Shown: positions 17,465 through 26,095, counted from the stretch's first letter. The stretch: 64,000 nt of DNA from an uncultured Winogradskyella sp. (GCF_947501905.1 NZ_CANMXL010000001.1:62001-126000), one strand, 5' to 3'. The notes: a model not told the origin generated them from the sequence alone. Numbers and translations: made by a program.

Positions 17465-18790
17465 ATGAGTAAAGACTATAACAATCCTGCCTTTAAAAAG
17501 CTTTTAGAGAAATTACAAGAAGAGAGTTGGCAATTAGAACTGCTTATTTCTGGTTTTGCAATCTTTGGACTTTTTACAGCTTATGAACCAATTATAACAT
17601 ACTATAACGAAGCTGTAGCAACTGGTCAAGAGTATCAAAGAGCCATTTTTACAGTGACAAGAATCTCATGTATCATATTAATATTTAGCTTATTAATCCA
17701 TGTTTTACTCAGAGGTTTATGGATTGGTGCCTTAGGTTTGCGTTATGTTTCTGGTGATATAGATTATGAAGAATTAAACTATGGCCAAAAGTTCACTAAG
17801 TATCTAAAAAAAAGAGTTGGGTCTTTTGATAAATACATTGCTACATTAGAAAACTATTGTAGTATAATTTTTGCCGCTTCTTTTCTTTTAATATTTTATG
17901 TCTTGGCAATGACTTTTGTCATTATAACTATTGGGTTTATTGCTAATAATATACTAAGTAGCACTATTTTACCTAGTTGGGTGATCCCAGTTATTGGCGT
18001 TCCTCTCATGTTATTTGTAGTCATTGGTATGCTTCTAACCTTTATTGATTTTATAACTCAAGGCTTCTTGAAAAAAAAGAAATGGTTGTCAAAAATATAT
18101 TTTCCATTTTATTGGGTCTTTAGTTTTATTACCCTTTCGTTTTTATATCGGCCAATTGTCTACAATTTTTTAGATAATAAATTTGGACGACGTTTTAGCA
18201 TGCTACTGTTTCCGTTATTCATAATTATTGCTATCTCTTTTTCTCTTCATTATAATTTTTCAAATTACTTCAGCGCAGAAAATAATTCTAACGATTACAT
18301 CGCTAATAGAGAAAATTATGAAGATTTATTAGATGAAAAATCGGGATTTATAGATAATGTAGTTATACAGTCCAAGGTTATAAAAGACAATTATATCAAA
18401 GTATTTGTTCCTTATTCTGAACGTATCGAAAATAGGGTCTTTTCTTTTAATGAAGGCTTAAAGCCTAAAAAAGACATTCGTGGATTAGACACGGACATTA
18501 TTGTATTTAATGATAATAATCGCATTACTAACCGAGATAGTTTAAGGCGTGAATATCTATCTACCTTCAATAAAATTTATTACACCAAAATAGACACCTC
18601 AGTTGTAAAATCGGATTTTATAGTTAGTCATACTAAGAAGGGGACTTTAGGGTTTGAAACCTACTTACCAACTAATGGTCTATCTGAAGGCAAACACATA
18701 TTAGAATTCAAAAGAATGGGTTTGAATAGAAATAACGACACTGTATATTTTGGCATTAGAAAAATACCTTTTTGGTATTATCCAGACTAA
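17465..18790 (+). CDS. multi-pass membrane protein of unknown function
   Basis: 441 residues. Two membrane helices in the first 90 residues (SGFAIFGLFTAYEPI and ISCIILIFSLLIHVLL), two near 140-200, and two near 210-270 are followed by a soluble C-terminal domain of about 170 residues that is probably extracytoplasmic. No family was recognised. It is divergent from the ECF sigma gene on the left and its stop overlaps the convergent anti-sigma-like gene on the right by 4 bp. Confidence 0.6.
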   Translation: MSKDYNNPAFKKLLEKLQEESWQLELLISGFAIFGLFTAYEPIITYYNEAVATGQEYQRAIFTVTRISCIILIFSLLIHVLLRGLWIGALGLRYVSGDIDYEELNYGQKFTKYLKKRVGSFDKYIATLENYCSIIFAASFLLIFYVLAMTFVIITIGFIANNILSSTILPSWVIPVIGVPLMLFVVIGMLLTFIDFITQGFLKKKKWLSKIYFPFYWVFSFITLSFLYRPIVYNFLDNKFGRRFSMLLFPLFIIIAISFSLHYNFSNYFSAENNSNDYIANRENYEDLLDEKSGFIDNVVIQSKVIKDNYIKVFVPYSERIENRVFSFNEGLKPKKDIRGLDTDIIVFNDNNRITNRDSLRREYLSTFNKIYYTKIDTSVVKSDFIVSHTKKGTLGFETYLPTNGLSEGKHILEFKRMGLNRNNDTVYFGIRKIPFWYYPD

Positions 18791-19191
18791 TACTCTAGTC
18801 GCTTATTAAAATATTGCTTTAATATTGGTATCTGAATACTAAACATTATAGCAAATAAAACTATGGCATACATTAAAGTATTAGATGGCTCGAATGATAA
18901 TCCCTCAAGTGGATTTAATGACAATTCGTGTAAATTAAATTTTTCAATTAAACTAGATTCTCCTGTTGGTTGTATAAAAAAGAAATAACTTAGCAACCCA
19001 ACAAAACCTACTACAATAGTCCACCAAAAGTATTTAGGAATTAAAGGCTTATAAACAATAGATTTTGAATCTGATAATGCTTCTACTCTAGCCATTACTT
19101 TATCTGTAAAATCTAAAGGCGCTTTCTCTAAACTATCAGCAGTCATTAATTTATTTACTAAATCTTCTATCCTTTTATCTTCCTGTTCCAT
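18787..19191 (-). CDS. probable membrane anti-sigma factor
   Basis: 134 residues. A cytoplasmic N-terminal part (1-50), with EDLVNKLMTADSLEKAPLDFTDKVMARV, precedes two membrane helices (about 54-72 and 104-122). The start overlaps the ECF sigma gene by 17 bp, the same arrangement as in the neighbouring module. The N-terminal helices are of the kind that bind region 4 of ECF factors. The role is inferred from position and layout. Confidence 0.55.
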   Translation of the reverse strand: MEQEDKRIEDLVNKLMTADSLEKAPLDFTDKVMARVEALSDSKSIVYKPLIPKYFWWTIVVGFVGLLSYFFFIQPTGESSLIEKFNLHELSLNPLEGLSFEPSNTLMYAIVLFAIMFSIQIPILKQYFNKRLEY

Positions 19192-19759
19192 AATTCATTC
19201 TGTTTTGAGGTTGTAAATACTGTTCTAAAATTACTGCTAATTTTTTTCGGGCTCTAAAAAGTTTCACCTTCACAGTATTAGCTTCAACATTAACAATTTT
19301 AGATATCTCATCTAAAGATAACTCTTCAAAATAAAATAGAGTTAGTAATGCACTACTATCTTCTGGCAATTTATTAATGCAATTTTTTATTAAAACATTT
19401 TTCTCTTCTTTAATAATATTATCTAAAGCATTATCTATAGTGTCTAATTTATTAAAGGTGTATTCATCTATAGCAACATCATTAAGATGTTTTTTATTCT
19501 TCTTTATGTTATCTAGACATGTATTATAGGTCACCTTATAAATCCAGGTCGAGAATTTAGAATCTCCTTTAAACTTATCTAAAGACTTAAAAACTTTTAT
19601 AAACACATCTTGTGCAACCTCTTCAGCTTCTTCTCTATGCTTTAGCATTCTTAACGCTAAAGTATATACCAAATCCTTATAACGGTCTACTAATTGCCCA
19701 TAAGCTTTAGCTTCCCCGTTTTGTATAGCTTCTATTATTTGGTCGTCGTTGATGGTCAT
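19175..19759 (-). CDS. ECF RNA polymerase sigma factor, autoregulated
   Basis: 194 residues. Region 2 with MLKHREEAEEVAQDVFIKVFKSL and STWIYKVTYNTCLDNIKK, and region 4 with LPEDSSALLTLFYFEELSLDEISKIV and a helix-turn-helix near ANTVKVKLFRARKKL, are clear. An ECF-type promoter lies just upstream and a mirror copy faces the DUF6249-like gene, so this factor probably controls both itself and that gene. The anti-sigma-like gene follows with a 17-bp overlap. Confidence 0.88.
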   Translation of the reverse strand: MTINDDQIIEAIQNGEAKAYGQLVDRYKDLVYTLALRMLKHREEAEEVAQDVFIKVFKSLDKFKGDSKFSTWIYKVTYNTCLDNIKKNKKHLNDVAIDEYTFNKLDTIDNALDNIIKEEKNVLIKNCINKLPEDSSALLTLFYFEELSLDEISKIVNVEANTVKVKLFRARKKLAVILEQYLQPQNRMNYGTGR

Positions 19760-19770
19760 TTTTTATTTAA

Positions 19771-19797
19771 GACGATTACTTTATATATAAGGTTACA
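19771..19797 (-). promoter_or_regulatory. ECF-type promoter for the sigma factor gene
   Basis: Minus strand TGTAACC (19791-19797), 16-bp spacer, CGTC (19771-19774), 11 bp before the sigma factor start codon. The identical boxes and identical spacing occur in the opposite direction 32 bp away. Confidence 0.65.
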
Positions 19798-19828
19798 TAA
19801 ATTGATTAAAATATTTTTTTGAAAAAAC

Positions 19829-19855
19829 TGTAACCTAAATAAAAAACTTGTCGTC
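19829..19855 (+). promoter_or_regulatory. ECF-type promoter for the DUF6249-like gene
   Basis: TGTAACC (19829-19835), 16-bp spacer, CGTC (19852-19855), 44 bp before the ATG at 19900. It is a mirror image of the promoter for the divergent sigma gene. Confidence 0.65.
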
Positions 19856-19899
19856 ATAAGCTGTGAACAAATAAAAATAATCAATTAAAAAAACACATT

Positions 19900-20238
19900 A
19901 TGGAAGTAGCAGTTTTAGCAATAATTTTTGGATCAATATTTGGGGTATTCTACCTCTATTTTTCATCTCGCAACAAAGAGCGTTTAGCACTTATCGAAAA
20001 AGGTGCAGATGCTAGTATCTTTAACATAGGAAAAAGAACAGGATCTTCTTGGAAGGTTATAGTTATAAACTTAGCATTTCTTTCTATGGGTATAGGTCTT
20101 GGTGTTTTTATTGCTAATGTATTAGATACATACTCTAACCTAGATAATGATGCTGTATACCCAGCAATGATATTCTTAATGGCTGGTGTTGGTCTTTATG
20201 TAGGATTTACGCAGACCAGAAAAGCTTTAGACGAGTAA
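19900..20238 (+). CDS. DUF6249-like small membrane protein
   Basis: 112 residues: an N-terminal helix (2-22), a conserved cytoplasmic RNKERLALIEKGAD stretch, then two helices (about 50-70 and 85-102). The pattern fits DUF6249, a family of unknown function often found beside ECF sigma genes in Bacteroidota. It has its own ECF-type promoter and a strong terminator, so it is a single-gene target of the adjacent sigma factor. Confidence 0.75.
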   Translation: MEVAVLAIIFGSIFGVFYLYFSSRNKERLALIEKGADASIFNIGKRTGSSWKVIVINLAFLSMGIGLGVFIANVLDTYSNLDNDAVYPAMIFLMAGVGLYVGFTQTRKALDE

Positions 20239-20256
20239 CAATCAATCAACCCAATT

Positions 20257-20293
20257 AAAAAGCCGTTATCATAATTATTGATAACGGCTTTTT
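20257..20293 (+). terminator. strong rho-independent terminator
   Basis: A 15-bp stem (20257-20271 and 20279-20293), 7-nt loop and a run of T. It ends the DUF6249-like gene 19 bp after its stop. Confidence 0.85.
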
Positions 20294-20333
20294 TTGAGTC
20301 TAAATCTGAAATATCAGTTAAAACATTTTAAAC

Positions 20334-20346
20334 CTCGATTATCGAG
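20334..20346 (+). promoter_or_regulatory. 13-bp palindrome, possible operator
   Basis: CTCGATTATCGAG is a palindrome with one central base, 21 bp before the ATG of a CarboxypepD_reg-like gene. The same 13-mer occurs at 57822-57834 upstream of another gene of that type. A weak -7-like TATCTTTA lies at 20356-20363, so the palindrome would fall inside the promoter. The regulator is unknown. Confidence 0.4.
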
Positions 20347-20367
20347 CAAAAAATGTATCTTTAATTC

Positions 20368-21357
20368 ATGCTGAAAACACTTAACCTTATTATTTTTGTT
20401 ACGCTAACACTACAAAGTATAGCTCAAATTTCTATTAAAGATTCTGAATCTAAGCTTCCTGTATCTTACGCTTCTATATCTTTTGGTAATGGCAATGGTA
20501 TTGTGGCTGATGATGAAGGTATTTTTGTTTTTACAAAAAAACTGTATCCAGATATAGACTCGCTTTTTATTTCTGCATTAGGCTATAAAGACTTAGTACT
20601 TTCATCAGAAAAAATAAAGCCTCAGCTCTTTTTACAACCTCAAGCCGATGAACTAGATGAAGTTGTAATTGGTGTACAACTAGATAAAACCAAAAACAAG
20701 AAATACAAAACCGAAAGCCTAAAACCTTATCTCGATGATGATTATTACAAATGCTGGCTACCTACTATAGAATCAGAGATTGCTGTATATTTTCCCAATC
20801 AGGATAATAAACTAAAACGTATTGCGAAAATAAAATTCCCTATAGCTTTAGAGTCTAAAGATTGGAAAAACCGAAAACGCTCAAATAAAGTAAAGAAGCG
20901 TTTTTCGACCTTATTTAAGGTTAATATATACGAAAATATAGATGGTACACCTGGTAAAAACCTAAATATGGAAACTATTGTTTTTAGAGCTACCGAAAAG
21001 GATGGTGATTACCATGAATTGGATATTACAGAGCAAAATATATTAGTACCAGAAAACGGCATTTTTATATCGTTGCAAGTTTTAGGGTATACTGATGAAA
21101 ATGGTAAATTATTACCTAATAAAAAGTATAAAGAAATTAAAGGTCGGAACGGCATGGTCAAAATCCCGACAAATTTTAGACCTCTCCTACCATTTACAGA
21201 TAAAATTGAAACTAATAGAACGTTTGTAAAACGCGTCTTTATCAATGGTAATGATTGGCAAGCTTTTAAACAGGGTAATGGTTTTAAATCTACGCTACTG
21301 AAAAGAGGTCTTAATAATTATGGTATTGGCATAGATTTACATGTTTTTAAAAACTAA
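20368..21357 (+). CDS. secreted protein with CarboxypepD_reg-like domain
   Basis: 329 residues with a signal peptide (cleavage near QSIA-Q). A beta-sandwich of the CarboxypepD_reg-like type follows (about 20-95: ISIKDSESKLPVSYASISF ... LFISALGYKDL), ending in the typical LDEVVIG. This start resembles TonB-dependent receptor plugs, but no barrel follows; the remaining 230 residues are of unknown function. The short distance between palindrome and start suggests control at the promoter. Confidence 0.7.
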   Translation: MLKTLNLIIFVTLTLQSIAQISIKDSESKLPVSYASISFGNGNGIVADDEGIFVFTKKLYPDIDSLFISALGYKDLVLSSEKIKPQLFLQPQADELDEVVIGVQLDKTKNKKYKTESLKPYLDDDYYKCWLPTIESEIAVYFPNQDNKLKRIAKIKFPIALESKDWKNRKRSNKVKKRFSTLFKVNIYENIDGTPGKNLNMETIVFRATEKDGDYHELDITEQNILVPENGIFISLQVLGYTDENGKLLPNKKYKEIKGRNGMVKIPTNFRPLLPFTDKIETNRTFVKRVFINGNDWQAFKQGNGFKSTLLKRGLNNYGIGIDLHVFKN

Positions 21358-21369
21358 GCTAACTAGGAT

Positions 21370-21537
21370 ATGAAAGATAAAACAGGTTTAATAATTGCAT
21401 TAGTTGGAATCATAATGCTAGCAGGAATAATTATTTACTAAGCTAAAACAGAAGAGTCAGTAACTTATTTAATTCCTATTGCGCTTCTGGTAAATCTTTT
21501 CGGTGTTTTTATTCATCTAAAACGAAATAAAAAGTAA
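21370..21537 (+). pseudogene. small two-helix membrane protein gene with in-frame stop
   Basis: From ATG 21370 a frame encodes 23 residues (MKDKTGLIIALVGIIMLAGI...) that end in TAA at 21439-21441. The same frame then continues without a stop for 31 more codons (AKTEESVTYLIPIALLVNLF...KRNKK) to TAA at 21535-21537. Read through, it makes a 2-helix protein of about 55 residues with a polar link and a basic tail. The simplest reading is a gene broken by one base change; a 23-residue peptide gene is the alternative. Confidence 0.45.
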
Positions 21538-21552
21538 TCATTTACCCCTTTT

Positions 21553-22068
21553 ATGGATATAACCAGTCATTGTAAAATTTGTAATCATCAGAAAATTGAT
21601 TTCAAAGTAGGTACACTCTGCAGCATTACAGATAAAAAACCAGATTTTCATAATAGATGTATAAAAGCAGACTTTAGTGAAAAATTAGAAACAAAAATTG
21701 AGCAAATTAATGTTGAATATGAGAAAGTAAGAAAAACAAGGTTACTTGTATATGCCAATTTTATAATTTTCTTATCAGTAGCCTTTGCTGTGATACTTGC
21801 TGGGTTTTATTTAGCAAAGTATCTTTTAAAATTCAATGCCATATCTTCTGTTCCGTTTATAATCTCTTTAGTTGGTGTCTTATTTGTTCTACCTATTGCC
21901 ATAGGCCCCTTAAACTCATATCTAAATGATTTAAAACTTGCCAAACAAAGAAAGAATGAGTTAGACCAGGTTCTTGAAATATATAATATTAACTATGATA
22001 TAAATATAGAATTTGGAAAAGCATATCATGGAACTCAAGATGTTTATGTAGACTTAAAAGTCAATTAA
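21553..22068 (+). CDS. membrane protein with N-terminal Cys cluster
   Basis: 171 residues, family not recognised. The N-terminus has CKICNHQ, then C29 and C37 region residues (GTLCSIT, NRCIKADF), which could bind one zinc. A coiled segment (45-60), two membrane helices (about 68-88 and 98-118) and a cytoplasmic tail follow. It lies 15 bp after the small broken gene and 10 bp before the MFS gene, so it may share their transcript. Confidence 0.55.
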   Translation: MDITSHCKICNHQKIDFKVGTLCSITDKKPDFHNRCIKADFSEKLETKIEQINVEYEKVRKTRLLVYANFIIFLSVAFAVILAGFYLAKYLLKFNAISSVPFIISLVGVLFVLPIAIGPLNSYLNDLKLAKQRKNELDQVLEIYNINYDINIEFGKAYHGTQDVYVDLKVN

Positions 22069-22078
22069 ATTTTAAAAA

Positions 22079-23245
22079 TTGAATTTACCAAAGCATATAC
22101 TACCCATAATTATTTTTTCACAATTTTGCTGTACATCGCTTTGGTTTGCTGGTAATGCTATAATCAAAGATTTATCCCAAAGTTTTGATTTACAAGATTA
22201 TGCATTAGGTCAATTAACATCTGCTGTTCAGCTTGGATTTATTATCGGGACATTAATATTAGCTTTACTAACTGTAACTGATAGATTTTCAGCTTCTAAA
22301 GTGTTTTTTTACTCAGCTCTTACAGCTGGATTAATAAACTTAACGTGCTTATTAGAAAGTAATAACATTTATTCTTTGCTAAGTATTCGTTTTGCTACTG
22401 GCTTTTTCCTTGGAGGCATTTATCCTGTTGGAATGAAAATAGCTTCAGATTATTTTGAAAAAGGCTTAGGCAAATCACTAAGTTATTTAGTTGGTGCTTT
22501 GGTTTTGGGCACTGCTTTTCCACATATACTAAAAGCTGAAATAATTGTTATTAGTTGGAAATCCGTAGTTCTTGCAACTTCATGCTTGTCGATTTTAGGT
22601 GGTCTTTTAGTTTTAATATATGTTCCAAACGGTCCATATTACAAAAAAGCTTCACATTTTGACAGTAGTAAAATTTTTAAAGTATTTAAAAATAAAGCTT
22701 TTAAATCGGCAGCGTTTGGATACTTTGGGCACATGTGGGAGCTTTACACATTTTGGGCTTTTGTTCCTTTGTTACTTCAAAAGTATTCTAAAATGCATAA
22801 TGACCTTAACTTCAATATTCCGCTATTATCATTCATAATAATTGGCATTGGTGCTTTGGGTTGTGTTATTGGAGGAAAATTGTCGTTTACTTACGGTACA
22901 AAACGCATTGCAGTAACTGCGCTACTTATTTCAGGTATTTGCTGTCTGTTTTCGCCCTTATTGTTTATGATTGACTCAAAATTAATCTTCTTCATTATTT
23001 TAACTATATGGGGAATGGCAGTTATCGCCGATTCTCCACTATTCTCTACATTAGTAGCTCAACACACAAAGCCTGACTCAAAAGGGACTGCTTTAACTAT
23101 TGTAAATTGTATTGGTTTTACTATAACTATAATTAGCATTTTAGTCTTTAACAAGCTTGTTGAAGTTTATAATCCACAATTTTTATTTGTAATCTTAGGA
23201 ATTGGACCATTATTTGGATTGTATCACTTAAGAAAAACGAATTAA
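22079..23245 (+). CDS. MFS transporter, TTG start
   Basis: 388 residues with about 12 membrane helices and the family's loop motif between helices 2 and 3 (LLTVTDRFSASKV) in degenerate form. A stop codon lies two codons upstream and the first in-frame ATG is far inside, so TTG at 22079 is the only reasonable start. The substrate is unknown. Its stop overlaps the convergent VanX-like gene by 4 bp. Confidence 0.82.
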   Translation: MNLPKHILPIIIFSQFCCTSLWFAGNAIIKDLSQSFDLQDYALGQLTSAVQLGFIIGTLILALLTVTDRFSASKVFFYSALTAGLINLTCLLESNNIYSLLSIRFATGFFLGGIYPVGMKIASDYFEKGLGKSLSYLVGALVLGTAFPHILKAEIIVISWKSVVLATSCLSILGGLLVLIYVPNGPYYKKASHFDSSKIFKVFKNKAFKSAAFGYFGHMWELYTFWAFVPLLLQKYSKMHNDLNFNIPLLSFIIIGIGALGCVIGGKLSFTYGTKRIAVTALLISGICCLFSPLLFMIDSKLIFFIILTIWGMAVIADSPLFSTLVAQHTKPDSKGTALTIVNCIGFTITIISILVFNKLVEVYNPQFLFVILGIGPLFGLYHLRKTN

Positions 23246-23928
23246 TCTACAATCTCAAAATCAAAAAAAGTATTTGTAAATGGCTCTCCTCGCAGTGTAA
23301 AGTGCCACCACTCTTTTGGGTAATTTCTAAAACCGTGCTTTTGCATTACGGCTTGTAGTAATTGACGATTTTGCTTTTGTTCATCCGTAATATTTTGGTA
23401 ATCGACCCAAGATGGTTCACCAAAGAAATCATAAGGACTTCCCATATCTAAAGGTATTCCTGTTTTGCCACTAACAATAGTTAAATCAACTGTACTACCG
23501 CGACTATGCCCAGACTTACTAGCGATATAGCCTTCTCTAAATAAGTGACGCTTATTTACATTAGGATAAAACTCTGCCTTCTTTAATGTATCATTAACCT
23601 CTCTTGCCCAACGCACAAAATGATTGACTGCGCGTTGCGGACGGTAACCGTCATATATCTTAAGACATAGATTTTGTTTTTGCAATTCGTCTTGTACTAG
23701 TTTTAAATGCTTAGCAGAAGCTTTTGTAAGATAAAGTGTATTTGATTTATAACCATCTATAGTATCACCAACAAAATTATTAATTGAATAATAACGTAAC
23801 TCAATATTTAAATCTGGAATAACTTTAGACACGTTTATAAAACTATCTGGGATACTGTTTTTTTGTTGCATACCGTACAAACAGAATACAATTAACAATA
23901 GAATTACGCTATTTTTGTAAAGCTTCAT
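23242..23928 (-). CDS. D-alanyl-D-alanine dipeptidase (VanX/DdpX family, M15)
   Basis: 228 residues with an N-terminal signal or anchor (5-21). Zinc ligands are H141 and D148 (SGHSRGSTVDLT) and H209 (EWWHF), with E206 as catalytic base; the substrate-binding arginine is in YRPQRA. It would cleave D-Ala-D-Ala in the periplasm. No vanA/vanH-like genes are near, so peptidoglycan turnover or nutrient use is more likely than glycopeptide resistance. Confidence 0.88.
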   Translation of the reverse strand: MKLYKNSVILLLIVFCLYGMQQKNSIPDSFINVSKVIPDLNIELRYYSINNFVGDTIDGYKSNTLYLTKASAKHLKLVQDELQKQNLCLKIYDGYRPQRAVNHFVRWAREVNDTLKKAEFYPNVNKRHLFREGYIASKSGHSRGSTVDLTIVSGKTGIPLDMGSPYDFFGEPSWVDYQNITDEQKQNRQLLQAVMQKHGFRNYPKEWWHFTLRGEPFTNTFFDFEIVD

Positions 23929-23954
23929 TGTAGCTAATTTAGATAAAATTATTT

Positions 23955-24560
23955 ATGAATTTATTTTCTGAAGAAAAACAAGAGTTTCATTTACCAGATG
24001 CACATTTGGTATATATCAAAAACTGTTTTTCAAAATCAGAAGCTGATGTATATTTTAATTCATTATTAAAAAACACCAATTGGCAAGAAGATGATATCAC
24101 TGTATTTGGTAAAACCTATAAGCAACCTAGACTAACAGCACTTTATAGTAATACTGGCACATCTTATTCATATTCAAGTGTAACAATGCATTCTGAAGCT
24201 TTTCCTGAAGAAATTTTAGTAATAAAACAGCATGTAGAAGTTCTAGCACAACATAAATTTAATACCGTTTTACTAAATTTATATAGAAACGGGAACGACA
24301 GTAATGGCTGGCATGCAGATAACGAAAAAGAATTGGGTAAACATCCAATAATTGCATCTGTAACTTTTGGAGAAGAAAGACCTTTTCATTTTAAGCACAG
24401 GATACTTAAAGACGAACGTCATAAGATAATGCTTGAGCATGGAAGCCTTTTAATTATGAAAGGCGCTATGCAAGAACATTGGTTGCACCAAATAGCAAAG
24501 ACAAAGAAAGACATTGGAGAACGAATTAACCTAACATTTAGAAACTTGGTAAGTATATAA
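23955..24560 (+). CDS. AlkB-like 2-oxoglutarate/Fe(II) dioxygenase
   Basis: 201 residues. Iron ligands H120 and D122 (GWHAD) and H178 (HWLHQI), the 2-oxoglutarate motif NLYRNGND before them and R190/R196 (ERINLTFR) after them are all present. Proteins of this length and pattern (ALKBH2/3-like) remove methyl groups from 1-methyladenine and 3-methylcytosine in DNA or RNA. It stands alone with a strong terminator. Confidence 0.87.
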   Translation: MNLFSEEKQEFHLPDAHLVYIKNCFSKSEADVYFNSLLKNTNWQEDDITVFGKTYKQPRLTALYSNTGTSYSYSSVTMHSEAFPEEILVIKQHVEVLAQHKFNTVLLNLYRNGNDSNGWHADNEKELGKHPIIASVTFGEERPFHFKHRILKDERHKIMLEHGSLLIMKGAMQEHWLHQIAKTKKDIGERINLTFRNLVSI

Positions 24561-24565
24561 AAATA

Positions 24566-24595
24566 AAAAGTCGAGATCCCTCAATCTCGACTTTT
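24566..24595 (+). terminator. terminator of AlkB-like gene
   Basis: Perfect 12-bp stem (24566-24577 and 24584-24595), 6-nt loop, T-rich 3' side, 5 bp after the stop codon. Confidence 0.8.
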
Positions 24596-24918
24596 CTAAT
24601 TTGCTTTGATTTTATGCCGGTAGATTCGGGATTCCTAAGCCAACAACATAATGCAAATATTTAATTAATTAATCCATTGAACTAAAAACTAATTTAGTAC
24701 ATAACAAATATAAAAGTGTATTTTGATTACAACGATTAAAAACTATATTTATCGATGAAATACACTAAATTTTAACATTTATCCGTTAAAAACACTATTT
24801 TACCGTTGAAATGCATCATGATGAACACTATAAATTCAAATAAGCATGGTATAAAATTTGCTAAAAGCCTATTATAAAATTTTAAAATTAACTTTGCGTT
24901 ATAAAAGAAACACTTCGT
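24596..24918. other. AT-rich spacer with phased short repeats
   Basis: No gene was seen in this stretch. It holds three related motifs of about 14 bp (TTTATCGATGAAAT at 24748, TTTATCCGTTAAAA at 24778, TTTTACCGTTGAAA at 24798), the last two 20 bp apart, and the promoter -7 box of the next gene at 24889. The 20-bp phasing on one helix face suggests binding sites of a dimer, for example a LytTR-type regulator; this is inference. Confidence 0.4.
24889..24896 (+). promoter_or_regulatory. candidate -7 box for the hydrolase gene
   Basis: TAACTTTG fits TAnnTTTG, 22 bp before the ATG at 24919. No clear -33 box. Confidence 0.4.
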
Positions 24919-25848
24919 ATGAAAACGATTTTATATACACTACTATTATTTATTTCAACCACAGTTTTTACTCAAGAAAAAACTTATGTAGAAGAAGAAA
25001 TTAGTATTACAGATTTAATAGATGGAAGTTTAGTAATACCTAAGAACACAGCAAAACCAGCTTTAGCAATTATAATTGCCGGTTCCGGGCCTACAAACCG
25101 AAATGGTAATCAAAATTTTTTAAAAAGTAATAATCTAAAAAAACTTGCTAATCAATTAGCCAATAACAACATTGCCTCTTTTAGATATGATAAACGTATT
25201 GTGAAACAAATAAAACGCGGAAAGGTTAATGTAAAAGAAATGCGTTTTGAAGATTTTGTCAATGATGCAAAATCAGTGATTAGTTATTTTAAAGAAAAGA
25301 ATCAGTTTTCAAAAATCTATGTAATTGGTCATAGTCAAGGAAGTTTGGTAGGTATGCTAGCTTCAGAAGATAATATTGATGGTTTTATATCACTTGCTGG
25401 CGCCGGGCAAAATATCGGTGACGTTATTGTAGATCAAATCAATAATACGGCAAGACAGTTTGTAGAAGATACTAAGCGTGTGGTTAAAGCTTTAAAATCT
25501 GGAAAGACCACTACAGACTTCCCTCCAGCTCTTGGGGCTATGTTTAATATGGAAACGCAACCATTTATGATTTCTTGGATGACCTATAATCCAACTGAAG
25601 TTATCGCTAACTTAAGCATGCCAGTACTTATAGTTAATGGCACAAAAGATTTACAAGTTTCAGTAGAAGAAGCAAAATTACTTGCTAAAGCAAATAATAA
25701 AGCTGAATTAAAGATTATAGAAAACATGAACCATGTGTTGTTTACTATAGAAGGCGACAAACTTGAAAATTCTAAATCTTACAATGAATCTTTTAGAGAG
25801 ATTAATCCAGAACTTATCAATGAAATAATTAGTTTTATTAAACAGTAA
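24919..25848 (+). CDS. secreted alpha/beta hydrolase
   Basis: 309 residues with a signal peptide (1-18). The nucleophile S139 is in GHSQGS. A likely Asp lies in NGTKDLQV and His in NMNHVLF, completing the triad. An oxyanion region IAGSGPTNRNGN is near 54-64. It resembles serine aminopeptidase S33-like or esterase-type hydrolases of Flavobacteria, so the substrate is open. Repeats upstream suggest it is regulated. Confidence 0.82.
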   Translation: MKTILYTLLLFISTTVFTQEKTYVEEEISITDLIDGSLVIPKNTAKPALAIIIAGSGPTNRNGNQNFLKSNNLKKLANQLANNNIASFRYDKRIVKQIKRGKVNVKEMRFEDFVNDAKSVISYFKEKNQFSKIYVIGHSQGSLVGMLASEDNIDGFISLAGAGQNIGDVIVDQINNTARQFVEDTKRVVKALKSGKTTTDFPPALGAMFNMETQPFMISWMTYNPTEVIANLSMPVLIVNGTKDLQVSVEEAKLLAKANNKAELKIIENMNHVLFTIEGDKLENSKSYNESFREINPELINEIISFIKQ

Positions 25849-25879
25849 GAACAAGTAACTTCACATAATATCTAAAATT

Positions 25880-25913
25880 AAAAAAGCCGTTTCTAAAAAG
25901 AAACGGCTTTTTT
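25880..25913 (+). terminator. terminator of hydrolase gene
   Basis: 14-bp stem (25880-25893 and 25900-25913), 6-nt loop, T run. Confidence 0.82.
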
Positions 25914-26063
25914 ACTAACTAACCAACCAATCGTAATGAAAGCGTTTGTAGTATGTCGGTAACCAGCCGACTTCCGCATTAATCATTACACTTTAATATT
26001 AACAAATGCCGTGCCAAACTTTATCTTGAATAAAAAATAAATTCAGTGTAACAAAAAATATTA

Positions 26064-26095
26064 TTTGGTTACTAATATTTTAAATTATATCTTTA
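26064..26095 (+). promoter_or_regulatory. promoter of the SPFH operon
   Basis: TTTG (26064-26067), 20-bp spacer, TATCTTTA (26088-26095, one mismatch to TAnnTTTG). The first ATG follows at 26147. A TGATATCA palindrome lies just downstream at about 26096-26103. Confidence 0.5.

Noticed and set aside
23242..23928. Glycopeptide resistance cluster around the VanX-like gene
   Set aside because: No VanA- or VanH-type ligase or dehydrogenase and no VanS/VanR pair is adjacent.
25950..25980. Short inverted repeat GTCGG...CCGAC as a terminator or operator
   Set aside because: Only 5 bp of stem, no T run and no gene end nearby; the hydrolase already has a strong terminator.
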